64,000 nt of DNA from AP-15 sp963701815. Its GTDB lineage: Bacteria; Pseudomonadota; Alphaproteobacteria; ATCC43930; CGMCC-115725. Below, one piece after another: positions 47,014-56,325 of the stretch (positions are counted from its first letter, which is position 1; each line of letters begins with the position of its first letter). The DNA is taken from positions 124,001 through 188,000 of the forward strand of contig CAVPBN010000017.1 in assembly GCA_963701815.1 (NCBI GenBank). The letters are read 5' to 3'. The position numbers and the translations under genes are program-made. The notes under the pieces were generated by a model that was given only the letters and a program-made list of their open reading frames with translations, ran no database searches and was not told the origin of the DNA.

Positions 47014-47021
47014 CAAGGATG
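47014..47021. repeat. IS21 target-site duplication, left copy
   Basis: CAAGGATG here is repeated exactly at 49347-49354, directly after the other end of the element. Joining the two restores the IS256 transposase reading GKDAPNL. Confidence 0.85.
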
Positions 47022-47158
47022 TGCCTGCCGGTGTGATTCTCCCCAGAAGCGCCGTTTGAATATTCCCCAGGCTTGATCCCGGCCTTCCCGGGGCGCGCCC
47101 CGGGAAGGCGGGCGGCGCGCCGTTTGATGATCCCTTCCGAGGGCGGGAGGGGGAGGCG

Positions 47159-48418
47159 GTGATCCAGCTTGGGGAGCTTGTCATGATCTTGGAACTTCAC
47201 CGGCAAGGGCTGAGCGTCTCGGCGATCGCGCGACGGGTCGAGATCGACCGCAAGACGGTACGCAAATACATCGAGCGCGGCCTGGAACCGCCGAGTTATG
47301 GGCCGCGCAAACGGCGAGCGCGGCGGCTTGAGCCGTTCGAGGCGTATCTGCGGCAGCGGGTGGTCGCCTATCCGGGCCTGACCGGAAGCCGCTTGCTACG
47401 CGAGATCCGCGAGCACGGCTATGACGGCGGCTACACCGCGGTGACCGATTTTCTGCGCGCGGTGCGGCCGCCACCGACACCCGGGTTCGAGGTGCGCTTC
47501 GAGACCCCGCCGGGCGACCAGGCGCAGGTCGACTTTGCCCAGTTTCAGGTGGTCTTCACCGACGAGCCCAGCGTGGCGCGGATCGTCTGGCTGTTCTCGC
47601 TGGTGCTCGGTTACAGCCGGCTGATCTGGGCGCGTTTTGTCGTACACCAGGACCTGCAGACCGTGCTGCGCTGTCACATGGCGGCCTTCGCGGCCTTGGG
47701 CGGAGTGCCTCGCCAGATCCTTTACGACCGGATGAAGACCGCGGTGATCGGCGAGGACGACCAGGCCCACATCATCTACAACCGCGCGCTGATCGACTTT
47801 GCCGGGCATTACCGTTTTCACCCAAAGGCCTGCCGCCCCTACCGGGCCAAGACCAAGGGTAAGGTCGAGCGGCCGTTCCGCTACATCCGCGAGGACTTCT
47901 TTCTCGCCCGCTCTTTCCGCAATCTTGACGACCTGAACGCGCAGCTCGCCCATTGGCTCGGCACGGTGGCCAACCCACGGGTGCATGCGACGACGCAGCG
48001 CGTCGTCAACGAAGCCTTTGCCGAAGAGAAGCTCGTGTTCCAGGCCTTGCCGCTGGTGCCGTTCCGCACCGTGCTCAAGCTCGAGCGGCGGGTCTCGCAT
48101 GAGGGCATGGTCAGCGTCGGCGGCAATCTCTACAGCGTGCCCGACGCCACCCGTAAACGCGTCGTCGAGGTGCACAGCCTGGCCGACGAGATCCGCATCT
48201 TTGAGGCGGATCGGCTGATCGCCGTCCATCCCGTGCTCGAAGGGCGCCATCAACGGCGCCTGGCTCCCGGCCACCGCAAGATGCCGATGCCGGCGGCAAC
48301 AGCGATCGGCGCCGGAGCAGCCCCGATCGGCCGGGCCGGCGATGTCGTGGCGCGCCGGTCGCTCGACTTCTACGAGGCGGTCGCCCGCCGGCTCGCCGCC
48401 GAAGGTGGTCGGCCATGA
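47159..48418 (+). CDS. istA: IS21 transposase IstA
   Basis: 419 residues. An N-terminal helix-turn-helix (GLSVSAIARRVEIDRKTVRK) is followed by the rve core with Asp in QAQVDFAQFQVVFTD, Asp in ILYDRMKTAVIG and Glu in TKGKVERPFRYIREDF, and a C-terminal beta domain. The GTG at 47159 is the first start and ATG 47183 is an alternative. Its TGA overlaps the istB ATG, which couples their translation. The frame is intact. Confidence 0.92.
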   Translation: MIQLGELVMILELHRQGLSVSAIARRVEIDRKTVRKYIERGLEPPSYGPRKRRARRLEPFEAYLRQRVVAYPGLTGSRLLREIREHGYDGGYTAVTDFLRAVRPPPTPGFEVRFETPPGDQAQVDFAQFQVVFTDEPSVARIVWLFSLVLGYSRLIWARFVVHQDLQTVLRCHMAAFAALGGVPRQILYDRMKTAVIGEDDQAHIIYNRALIDFAGHYRFHPKACRPYRAKTKGKVERPFRYIREDFFLARSFRNLDDLNAQLAHWLGTVANPRVHATTQRVVNEAFAEEKLVFQALPLVPFRTVLKLERRVSHEGMVSVGGNLYSVPDATRKRVVEVHSLADEIRIFEADRLIAVHPVLEGRHQRRLAPGHRKMPMPAATAIGAGAAPIGRAGDVVARRSLDFYEAVARRLAAEGGRP

Positions 48419-49287
48419 TCACGGCGGGCGAAGGCTTGCCCGTCCTGGAACGCATCCGGCGCACCCTGGTCGCCCTCAGAATGCCGCGCGCCCTGGAAAT
48501 GCTCGACCATGCGGTGCGCCAGCTCGAACGCGGCGAAGCCAGCGCGCTCGAGCTGATCGACATGCTCCTGGCCGAGGAGCTGATGGTGCGTGAGACCAGC
48601 CGCATCAAGACCGCGCTGCGCATGGGGCGCCTCGCCACGATCAAGACACTCGCCGGCTTCGACTTCTCCTTTCAGCCCTCGCTCGACCGCGAGCGTGTCT
48701 TCGCTCTCGCCGAACTCCAGTTCGTCGATCGCCGTGAGGTCGTCCACTTTCTCGGCCCACCCGGCACCGGCAAATCGCATCTCGCCGTGGCGCTTGGCGT
48801 CGAAGCCGTCAAAGCCGGCCGCAGCGTCTACTTCACTACCCTCGCCGACATCGTCGGCCTCCTCGCCAAGGCCGAGCGCGAGGGCCAGTTGCGCGAACGC
48901 ATCCGCTGGTTCTGCCGATCGGCGCTCCTTATCGTCGACGAGATCGGCTATCTGCCGGTGGTCCAGGGCGGCGGCAATCTGTTCTTTCAGCTCGTCAACG
49001 CCCGCTACGAAAAGGGCGCGATGATCCTGACTTCAAACCGCGGCTTTGCCGAGTGGGGCGAGGTCTTCGGCGATCCTGTCGTTGCCACCGCGCTGCTCGA
49101 CCGCCTGCTCCACCACGCCGTCGTCATCCAGATCGAGGGGTCCAGCTACCGGCTGCGCCAGCACGCCGACCTGATGCCCGAGCACCTTCGCTTCAAGGCG
49201 CTCATCAATCCGTCATTCCCGGCAGCCGCTCAACGCCGCCGCGGCCGTCCGCCAAAATTGAAACCACTCGATCAGCCGGCCGGCTGA
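48415..49287 (+). CDS. istB: IS21 helper ATPase IstB
   Basis: 290 residues of the AAA+/DnaC-like group. Walker A is LGPPGTGKSHLAVAL, Walker B is LLIVDEIGYLPV and sensor 1 is LTSNRGFAEW. IstB selects target DNA and activates IstA. The frame is intact. It overlaps istA by 4 bp. Confidence 0.93.
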   Translation: MITAGEGLPVLERIRRTLVALRMPRALEMLDHAVRQLERGEASALELIDMLLAEELMVRETSRIKTALRMGRLATIKTLAGFDFSFQPSLDRERVFALAELQFVDRREVVHFLGPPGTGKSHLAVALGVEAVKAGRSVYFTTLADIVGLLAKAEREGQLRERIRWFCRSALLIVDEIGYLPVVQGGGNLFFQLVNARYEKGAMILTSNRGFAEWGEVFGDPVVATALLDRLLHHAVVIQIEGSSYRLRQHADLMPEHLRFKALINPSFPAAAQRRRGRPPKLKPLDQPAG

Positions 49288-49913
49288 CCCAAAAACTGGG
49301 GAATTTTACTTCGGCACAAATGGGGAAAGTTCACTCGGCATTGACACAAGGATGCCCCGAACCTGTCGCCCTCGGTGATCGCGCGGCTGCGGGGCGAGTG
49401 GGAGGCGGACTACGCGCGCTGGCAGCGGCGCGACCTGTCGGCCCGGCGCTACGTGTATGTCTGGGCCGATGGCGTCTACTTGCAGGCGCGCATGGAGCCG
49501 CAGGCCGAATGCATGCTGGTACTGATCGGGGCGACGCCGGAGGGGAAGAAGGAGCTGGTCGGCTTCCAGGTGGGCCTGCGGGAGAGCACGCAGAGCTGGC
49601 GGGAGTTGCTGGTCGACCTCAAGGCGCGCGGCCTCGCCATTGCGCCCGAGCTGGCGACCGGCGACGGGGCACTCGGCTTCTGGAAGGCGATCGAGGAAGT
49701 GTCGCCGACAACCCGGCACCAGCGATGTACCGTGCACAAGACCGCCAACGTGCTCGACAAGCTTCCCAAATCCGTCCAGCCGGCGGGCAAGGTCGACCTG
49801 CGCGAGATCTGGGCGGCCCCGGACCGTGCGACAGCACAGGCTGCGGTCGCAACCTTCGCCGAGAAGTACCAGACCAAATACCAGAAGGCGGTCACCTGCC
49901 TGATCAGCAGCGC

Positions 49914-50450
49914 GAACCAGTGCTGACAGCGCATCCGCTCGGATAGTGGGCATTCCGAGCGACCGCAAATCGGCTTGAGCCAATCTTTCGGGTGTCGGGA
50001 ACGTATGCGTCAGCCTCTCCCCGTCGATGGGACACAGCTTCTCGCCATAGGCGGCGACCAGTTTCGCCGCAAGTTTCAAGGCACCCGTTACGGTAATTTG
50101 CTGGCCGAGCATGGCGCGAACGGCGACTTCGAAGCCGTCCCACGCGCCCGGCACGCGCAGGCCCGGACGCCGGGCGACCAGCGGCGCAAGCAGCGGGTCT
50201 TGAGCAAGGTCCTCGCCGATGGCCAGCGGGTCCGCGCTGAGGTCGAAAATGTGTCGAACGCGCCGAACAATCGTGGCAAGCGATGCGATGCGCGAAAAGC
50301 GGATCGTCACGCGCAGGCCGCGCTCCCGCTCGTCCGGTTCAATAGTGATCGTCCCTTGCGCACCGTCTAGTGCGATCGATAGCGTGGGTGCGCGCGCTGC
50401 CCTCGAACGGCAGGGTGAGAAGTTGCCGCGCCACGGTCCGCTCGAGGCGA
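49914..50450 (-). pseudogene. AlkA-like DNA-3-methyladenine glycosylase fragment
   Basis: ERTVARQLLTLPFEGSAR slips near 50390 into GTITIEPDERERGLRVTIRF, then FDLSADPLAIGEDLAQDPLL, GAWDGFEVAVRAMLGQQITV and ERLAQADLRSLGMPTIRADA follow; this is the AlkA core up to the start of the HhH-GPD catalytic helix set. The catalytic Asp region is missing because IS256 remnant sequence begins at about 49913. At the 5' side no start codon is found before the M23 gene's stop at 50480. Truncated at both ends. Confidence 0.7.
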
Positions 50451-50479
50451 GTGTTGGAGCCGCGTGATGGCTGATCGCG

Positions 50480-51616
50480 CTACGGGTAATCCTGGATGCC
50501 GCCGTAGAGCGGATAGGCGGACCGAACCTGTCGCGCATCCGGCCGAATCACCAGTCGATCCCCCTTCGAGGTGTCGAAATCAACCGCGCCGTCCAAGGTG
50601 AAGCTGTCGAAGACGAAAGGCAGGCTCCGTCCGGCGATAGGGTCGGGCTTGTTGAGAAGACCGAAATGCAGGTGGGGGCCTTCGGAGGGGCCGGTGTTCC
50701 CTAACTTGGCGATGGGCGCCCCGGCCTTCACCGCGTCACCGACCTTCACCGTGAGGCTGCCCTGGCGCAAATGCGCGTACCAGGCGAAGACATTCGGAGC
50801 GATTTCGAGAATCACGTTATTGCCGCCATAGTCTGACTTCGACTTGGGGACCATCAGGACGGACGGCGTCTCATCGGGCATGCCGTCGTGGATGTAGACC
50901 ACGGTGCCATCGGCGACCGCGAGGACGTCCTCGCCGAAGCCATAGTATTGCTCGACCCTCTTGCCGTCGCCGTCGAAGAGTTTGTCGTTCTTGACCTTGG
51001 CCCAGTCGATGGCGAAGGTCTCGGCGGTCTCGATGCGGACGCCGTCTATCGCGACACGAAGGTCTCTGTGGACGTTGGGCTTGCAGCAAGCGGTGGTCGC
51101 GAGCCAGCCCTTCCCCTTAAGGGGCGGCCTGATCACGATGGCCGGCTGGCGGTTGATGGTGACTTCTGGTGCGTTAACCTCCAGGCTGCCGACCATCAAA
51201 GCAAGCTCCGAGTCCGCCTTGAGGGTGTAGGCGATCCGGTGCGTGACCCGTTCCGGGGCGGTGTCCGGCGGCAGGATCAGATCGACGTCAACCGAGACGG
51301 CGGCCGATGCGGGAACGACTGGTGTTGCTGTCTTCGCGAAGAGGGTCTGGGTCGCGGCCGCAAGGGCGGCCCCTTCGATCCGCATGAGTTCTTTTCCGGC
51401 GGGATCGAGAACAGTAACGCTCGCCAGCGTCACCGGCTCGGAGAACACGTTGACGACGAGAAGTTCGTATTCCACGTGGTCCTTGCCGTCGTCGGCGCGG
51501 ACAATCTGGGCCTCGTGAATCGGACTGACGAGGATTGCAGTCGGCCGGTCGCGCTCCGCGGCCGAAGCGGCTGACCCGAGGGCCAAGACAGCGGCCAACA
51601 TGGGACAAATGCGCAT
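50480..51616 (-). CDS. Secreted M23-family peptidase-like protein, first zinc ligand missing
   Basis: 378 residues with a signal peptide (MLAAVLALGSAASAAE). The C-terminal LytM/M23 domain keeps the H-x-H of GPHLHFGLL and the YAHLRQG strand, but where the first ligands H-x3-D are expected the text is YYGFGEDVLAVADGTVV, with Tyr instead of His. It may be a non-catalytic regulator or bind metal differently. The large N-terminal region has beta character and no family I recognise. ATG 51616 has a GGAG-like site (GGAGTGATAG) before it; the IS4 element lies 56 bp upstream and could affect the promoter. Confidence 0.8.
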   Translation of the reverse strand: MRICPMLAAVLALGSAASAAERDRPTAILVSPIHEAQIVRADDGKDHVEYELLVVNVFSEPVTLASVTVLDPAGKELMRIEGAALAAATQTLFAKTATPVVPASAAVSVDVDLILPPDTAPERVTHRIAYTLKADSELALMVGSLEVNAPEVTINRQPAIVIRPPLKGKGWLATTACCKPNVHRDLRVAIDGVRIETAETFAIDWAKVKNDKLFDGDGKRVEQYYGFGEDVLAVADGTVVYIHDGMPDETPSVLMVPKSKSDYGGNNVILEIAPNVFAWYAHLRQGSLTVKVGDAVKAGAPIAKLGNTGPSEGPHLHFGLLNKPDPIAGRSLPFVFDSFTLDGAVDFDTSKGDRLVIRPDARQVRSAYPLYGGIQDYP

Positions 51617-51667
51617 CTATCACTCCTTGACTGCCAAGTGTTGAAGCACCGCCGATCCATTGCCAGG

Positions 51668-51672
51668 TCAGG
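51668..51672. repeat. IS4 target-site duplication, left copy
   Basis: TCAGG precedes the left inverted repeat and recurs at 52965-52969 after the right one. Confidence 0.75.
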
Positions 51673-52964
51673 CCCACGGCTGTCCGGTTTAGCTGGGGGC
51701 TAGCTGTGGTTCCATTGGAGCGCCAGTTGGGCCGGATTGAAAGGATGTGGCGGGTCGGTTTCGAGCAGGCGGTCGAGACGCCGACGGTGCATGAGGTTGA
51801 CGCGGACCAGTCGGGCGAAGGCGAGCGGGCTGGCAACCGTCCGCTGCGCCGCTTGGGCCAGACGCAGCAGCAGAAAGGCGATCAGCGCGACGGCGATCTG
51901 GATGCGTACGGCATTCTCGGAGGTGCCGAGAAAGCGGCGGATTTTGAGGGTCTGCTTGACCCAGCGGAAGAACAGCTCGATCGCCCAGCGGCGCTTGTAG
52001 AGATCGGCGATTTCCTCGGCCGCGGCGTCGAGGTCGTTCGAGAGGATGCGCAGCACCTTGCCGCTGTCGAGCCGTACGCGAACCTCGCGCACCGGGTCCT
52101 GGAAAGGGTTGCTGCGGCCGCTGCCCTGGCGGGCCGGCAGATGGCCGATGCGGTCCGAGAGGACCGGGCCGCTGGCCGGCACCGGCAGCTCTTCGACCAC
52201 GCGCAGTGGGGTATTGGATTTGAGCCGGGTGACGATGCGGCATTGCGCGCGGTCGAGCTTGGCCCACCAGGCATAGTCGTAATAGCCCAGATCAAAGACA
52301 TAAGTGGCGCCGGGCTCGATCGGCATCGCCTGCGCGGCGGTGATGTCGTTGACCCGCGCCGGCGGTGATCGCGGCGTAGATCGGCCGGTCGGCGTCGGCA
52401 TCGTAGATCACGTGCAGCTTGGCGCCGCACACGCCCTCGGAAAAGCGCGCCCAATCGAGGCTGCGCGCGTCGAGCCGCAGACCGGTCGAATCGATCAGGT
52501 AGGTGGTCTCGGCGAGCGCCCGGCGCAGGCCGCGATGCGCCCGCGCGATCATCAGCGCCAGCAGTTCGCTGAACGGCGCGCTCGGTCGCGCCGCGTTGGC
52601 GTCGGCCAAGGTCGAGCGCGGCGCGGCAGCTTCGCCCCGACGTGGTAGAGCCGGACCGCATGGCTTTGCAGGCCAGTGACGATGTCGCGCAGGCTTGCCG
52701 ACCCGGCAAGCTGGCCATAGAGCAGCGCCACCAGCTGGCTTTTGGTGGTCAGCCGGCGAACCCGCGAATCGGCCCCGTGCGCCGCCACCAGCCGGTCAAA
52801 TTCAGCCCACGGCAAATGCTTCAGAAGTCCATGAAAAACGCTATTGTGATGGCGCATGGCGTTGACCCCCCGTCTCGTGTCCGGATCGTCGGTGAAACGT
52901 CCCGAACCGAGTGGAATCAATGCCATGCCCCTTGTCCAGCAAAACTCAACCGGACAGCCGTGGG
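51673..52964 (-). mobile_element. Complete IS4-family insertion sequence
   Basis: A perfect 17-bp terminal inverted repeat, CCCACGGCTGTCCGGTT at 51673-51689 and its complement at 52948-52964, bounds 1,292 bp and is flanked by the 5-bp duplication TCAGG. One transposase gene on the minus strand fills it. Outer boundaries are therefore exact. Confidence 0.92.
51700..52857 (-). CDS. IS4-family transposase (DUF4372 plus DDE domain), two frameshifts
   Basis: MRHHNSVFHGLLKHLPWAEF is the DUF4372 start. The DDE core follows with TTYLIDSTGLRLDARSLDWA, VFDLGYYDYAWWAKLDR and the YREK-like IADLYKRRWAIELFFRWVKQ holding the catalytic Glu. The frame slips near 52615 (HVGAKLPRR to STLADANAARP) and near 52370. 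If the slips are real, the element is inactive; the perfect ends argue that they may be sequencing errors. Confidence 0.85.
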
Positions 52965-53134
52965 TCAGGCCGAAGGCTGAGGGCCTCCTGTGGGTCGACC
53001 TCCCCGTTCCGGACTTGGGCGGGAAGGTCGGAAATCGGCGCAGAGCTGCCGGTGGGCGCCCGGTCCCGGACGGTCGGGAGTTGCCCCCACTCCGGCCATT
53101 CACGATAAGCCGCCGCGGAGTCTCGAAACCGCGT

Positions 53135-54184
53135 TCAACGGAACGCCGATTTAACCTCCTGCGCCAGTAGCCGGATCGCCTCTCGTTCCGCCGCGTGATC
53201 GGCCAGGCCCGCGCAATTCGTTTCCAACTGCACGCCCGACAGCCCGATGTCGCGTTGCAGGTCTTTCAACTTCCCCACCACCGTATCGGGTGAGCCAATA
53301 AACACCGAACCGCGCAAGGTTTCCTCAAGCGTGATTTCAGTGAGGCGCTGCGAGGTTTTCCAGCGCGGGTGGTCCGGCGGACTGTTTTGCCGACGAGAGG
53401 AATCGGCAAGCAGGCGGCTTTGGTTCTGGAAATGCCGCATCAGCGTCGGCCCGTAGGCTTCCTGGGCCGCTGCATCGGTTTTGGCGACGAAACCGGGGCA
53501 ACGGAGATAGACCGGCGCGTGCCCGGGATGTCCGGCGTCGGTCCAGGCTTTCCGGTAGACGTCGATGTGCTGCTTGAACATCCGCACATCCTCGTGCCGC
53601 ACCGACAGGAACAGGCCTTGGCCTGCTTTGCCGGCCGCGGGGAATGTTTCGACGCTCACCGCCGCGATGCGGATTTCTGGCGTAGGTTGTTGCACCGGCT
53701 GCGGCACGACCGTGACGTCTTGGATGTCGTAGAACTTGCCCTTGTAGGAGAAATTGTCTTCCCGCCATGCGCGTTGAATGATTTCCAGACACTCGATCTC
53801 GCGGTCCTTGCTTTCGGAATAGGCGATGTTCAGCGCCTCATAGGTCTTCACGACGCCGCTGCGCCCGACGCCGAAGATCAGTCGACCCTTGGAGACGTGG
53901 TCCAAGGTCGCGGCTTCCTCGGCGATGCGTAGCGGATTGGCCAGCGGAAGCACCTGCACGCTGGTCCCGATTCTGATCCTCTCGGTGCGGGCCGCGATTG
54001 CGGTACCGAGGACCAAGGGACTGGCGGCGAGGCCGCGCCGTTTGTCGAAATGCAGCTCAGCGAGCCACATCACGTCGAGGCCGTATTCCTCGCTGGCGTC
54101 GACGATGTCGAACCCGGCGGCGAAGCATTCGGCTTGGCTGCGGCCAGGCAGGACCGGGAACTCGTGATAGATACCTAATTCCAT
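53135..54184 (-). CDS. LLM-class flavin-dependent oxidoreductase
   Basis: About 349 residues. The bacterial-luciferase-like TIM barrel is shown by DVMWLAELHFDKRRGLAASP, RTERIRIGTSVQVLPLANPL and LDHVSKGRLIFGVGRSG, which bind FMN or F420. ATG 54184 gives the canonical MELGIYHEF start; the frame upstream to 54265 lacks similarity. Substrates in this family vary (alkanesulfonates, alkanes, antibiotics), so none is named. Confidence 0.87.
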   Translation of the reverse strand: MELGIYHEFPVLPGRSQAECFAAGFDIVDASEEYGLDVMWLAELHFDKRRGLAASPLVLGTAIAARTERIRIGTSVQVLPLANPLRIAEEAATLDHVSKGRLIFGVGRSGVVKTYEALNIAYSESKDREIECLEIIQRAWREDNFSYKGKFYDIQDVTVVPQPVQQPTPEIRIAAVSVETFPAAGKAGQGLFLSVRHEDVRMFKQHIDVYRKAWTDAGHPGHAPVYLRCPGFVAKTDAAAQEAYGPTLMRHFQNQSRLLADSSRRQNSPPDHPRWKTSQRLTEITLEETLRGSVFIGSPDTVVGKLKDLQRDIGLSGVQLETNCAGLADHAAEREAIRLLAQEVKSAFR

Positions 54185-54592
54185 TGAATGGGACCTTGCC
54201 AGCGGTGTCGATGCCACGGTTGCTGTCTTGAACGTTTTGAGCAACCGCAAATCGCACGTTTGCATACCCGGCAGGCGCCACCGTCGGCCGTTGAGCAGCC
54301 CCGCCGCGCTGAAAGACAGCGCTTTGCCTGCGCCGGTATGCTAGGCCGAGGGTCCGCGATCGGTGCTTCTGACCCATTGCGGCGTGTCCTGCCGGAAGTC
54401 TTCTTTCTAATTACGGTTGGCATTCGACCTCGACCGCGGGAGCGCCTCAAGGTGCCCAAGACGCCCTTCATCACCGTGAGGGATCGACTTGGATGGATCG
54501 GGCGGACGAATTAAGTTCGATTGCCAGCCGATCTCTCTGCATAGTGCTACGGCTCGTACTGGTTCGCTCGTGCTTTATCAGAGGATCGTCGC
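54185..54592. other. Intergenic region between divergent oxidoreductase and aldolase genes
   Basis: About 410 bp. It should hold the two promoters. No gene or clear operator is recognised; the right end before ATG 54593 has AGAGGA as a weak ribosome site. Confidence 0.5.
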
Positions 54593-55360
54593 ATGGCCGT
54601 CACCGCGATACCCAGAAGCCACATCACTCAGGCCGAGTCGCAGACCCGCATCGATCTCGCCGCCTGCTATCGGCTCGTCGACCTGTTCGGCTGGTCGGAC
54701 CTGATCAATACCCGCATCACGGCGCGCGTCCCGGGCCCGCAGAACCATTTCCTGATCAATCGGTTCGGCATGCTGTACGACGAGATCACCGCCTCATCGC
54801 TGGTCAAGGTTGATGTCGATGGGAACAAGGTCGAGCCGTCGGATGACGAGGTCAATAGCGGTGGCTTCGCGATCCCCAGCACGATCCATATGGCCCGCCC
54901 TGACATCAACTGCGTGATCCACACTCATACGGTCGCCGGGTGCGCTGTTTCGATGCAGAAGGGGGGACTCCTGCCCCTCAATCAGCATGCGCTACAGGTG
55001 ATCGGCGATGTCGCCTACCACGACTACGAGGGCGCCGGGAGAAGCCTCGAGGAACGCGAGCGCTTCCTTGCCGATTTCGGTGACAACCACATCATGGTAT
55101 TACGCAATCACGGTCTGTTCATCGTCGGGCGCAGTATCCCCGAAGCCTTTATCGCCACCTACCGGATGGAGCGTGCCTGCGCGATGCAACTCGCCTTTCA
55201 GCAGTCGGGCGCCGAGTTCAACCCGCTCTCCGACGCGGTGGTCAGCGCGGGCTACGCCAAGTCTCGTGCCGGCGCCGCACGCGGCCACGACCCGAACAAA
55301 TTCGACTGGCCGGCATTGCTACGTAAACTCAACCGCATAGACCCAACCTACAAGGAATAG
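54593..55360 (+). CDS. Class II aldolase/adducin-family protein
   Basis: 255 residues. Zinc-site motifs are visible: His-x-His in CVIHTHTVAGCAVSM and the later His in MVLRNHGLFIVG. The family includes fuculose-phosphate aldolase, RhaD and decarboxylases; which reaction applies here cannot be told. The frame is intact. It is transcribed away from the LLM oxidoreductase gene. Confidence 0.87.
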   Translation: MAVTAIPRSHITQAESQTRIDLAACYRLVDLFGWSDLINTRITARVPGPQNHFLINRFGMLYDEITASSLVKVDVDGNKVEPSDDEVNSGGFAIPSTIHMARPDINCVIHTHTVAGCAVSMQKGGLLPLNQHALQVIGDVAYHDYEGAGRSLEERERFLADFGDNHIMVLRNHGLFIVGRSIPEAFIATYRMERACAMQLAFQQSGAEFNPLSDAVVSAGYAKSRAGAARGHDPNKFDWPALLRKLNRIDPTYKE

Positions 55361-55386
55361 GCGAGCGCGGGATTGATGGTGAGACT

Positions 55387-55714
55387 TTAGGGATTTACCT
55401 GCACGTACACCCCGGCAGAACCCGGTGCATGCGTCATGGCCTGCCGCATGCGCGGTGAATTGGGCGAGGAATGTTGCTGTTGCTCCTTCCACTCCGGGCT
55501 TTCGGGCACGGCCGTGCTGGCAAATTCGTAAACCGTGCTGTAGCCGCTGCTACCCTCGATAACCCGATAGCGGCGGGCGTAGATCACTCCCGGCACCCTT
55601 GCGGTAGCCTGGCACATATTCCCTACTGTACCAGGCGTTCCACTCCGCATCGACCTCGGCGGGGACGGACATGCGGCCAATCTGCAACACCGGCGCCATG
55701 CCACGCTCCGGCAT
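55387..55714 (-). CDS. DUF4286-like small protein, one frameshift
   Basis: MSVPAEVDAEWNAWYSREYV then, after a slip near 55600 (one extra G), PGVIYARRYRVIEGSSGYST followed by VYEFASTAVPESPEWK. The W-N-x-W-Y opening and ARRY...YxxxYEF pattern is that of DUF4286, small alpha/beta proteins found near degradation enzymes. Starts at 55714 or 55672 are both in frame. It converges on the class II aldolase gene (26-bp gap). Confidence 0.55.
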
Positions 55715-55992
55715 ATCCCACGCCGTCCGGGTAAATCTGTTCCCCGACGCGATCTTGACGTGGTCATCCGGCTAAAGAGGAGTCAGTTTTGCCCACTGGC
55801 CTTTATAGAATGCAAAGATTGGAATAGACCTATCGGGATCGGGTTTATCGATGCACTAAATTCCAAGTGACGGGACCTTGGTGTACCGGTAGTAATGATT
55901 TGCAGCAATTTCGGCGTCGCCGACCCGGCGGCGATACCGCAACCGGGTGGGCGAGCCTTCTACTGTCGACTGAGCGCGCGCGGGAGATCCGC
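55715..55992. other. Region without a recognised gene
   Basis: About 280 bp between two minus-strand genes. A minus-strand frame ending NHYYRYTKVPSLGI at 55856 is open but overlaps the next gene in another frame and has no known similarity. Confidence 0.45.
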
Positions 55993-56325
55993 TTAACGCG
56001 ACAGGTTGATGCCGATTATCTTGGGGCGCCCCGCAGAGCACGCGTTGTTGTCTACGACCACCACCACCGTGTTGACGTCCGTCAGGAACGCAAGCTTGGC
56101 GGCATCGTAAAAGGTGTCGTAGCCCGGCGCTGGCTTGGTCGAGACGTAACCGTCGTGGGCAGGACAGCCCACTGGATTTATGAACGGCGCCGACGTTTGG
56201 ATACCGAAGCTGTTCAAGTTCCAGCCAGTCCTGAGCAGGGTCACCGTGCCTGGCTGGCTCGCCGTCTGGGCACCGGCGGGAACCGCAAACAGGATCAGGG
56301 CCAAGGCCCCGAGAATGCGTCGCAT
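55993..56325 (-). CDS. Small secreted protein of unknown function
   Basis: 110 residues. MRRILGALALILFAVPAGAQ is a textbook signal peptide. The mature part holds two Cys (VGCPAHDGYV and NNACSAGRPK) that could form a disulfide, and the strand AFLTDVNTVVVVVDN. A GAGGGAGGAAAAGC site precedes ATG 56325. I do not recognise the family; exported and small is all that is supported. Confidence 0.65.
   Translation of the reverse strand: MRRILGALALILFAVPAGAQTASQPGTVTLLRTGWNLNSFGIQTSAPFINPVGCPAHDGYVSTKPAPGYDTFYDAAKLAFLTDVNTVVVVVDNNACSAGRPKIIGINLSR

Larger units (their letters stand above)
47022..49346 (+). mobile_element. Complete IS21-family insertion sequence
   Basis: The 2,325-bp element is bounded by TGCCTGCCGGTGTG at the left and, read inward from the right, TGTCAATGCCGAGTG. 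Internal copies of TTCCCCA/TCCCCAG near both ends are the multiple terminal repeats usual in IS21. It carries intact istA and istB and is flanked by an 8-bp duplication, so it may be active and recent. Confidence 0.9.
46503..49912 (+). mobile_element. IS256-family element remnant interrupted by IS21
   Basis: The first transposase part starts at ATG 46599 (MRSDSIVVSL, AGARRLLAQAVEAEAEAFL-type region, LPILYLRGVSMGDFQEALG) and runs into the IS21 at 47022. The second part resumes at 49355 (APNLSPSVIARLRGEWEADY, YVYVWADGVYLQARMEPQAE with a DDE Asp, GFWKAIEEVSPTTRHQRCTV with the conserved R-x-Q-R-C) and ends abruptly at about 49905 in ...KYQKAVTCL. The last quarter with the catalytic Glu is lost. 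One base is missing just before the IS21 site. The element is dead and also truncates recD2 and alkA. Confidence 0.8.
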
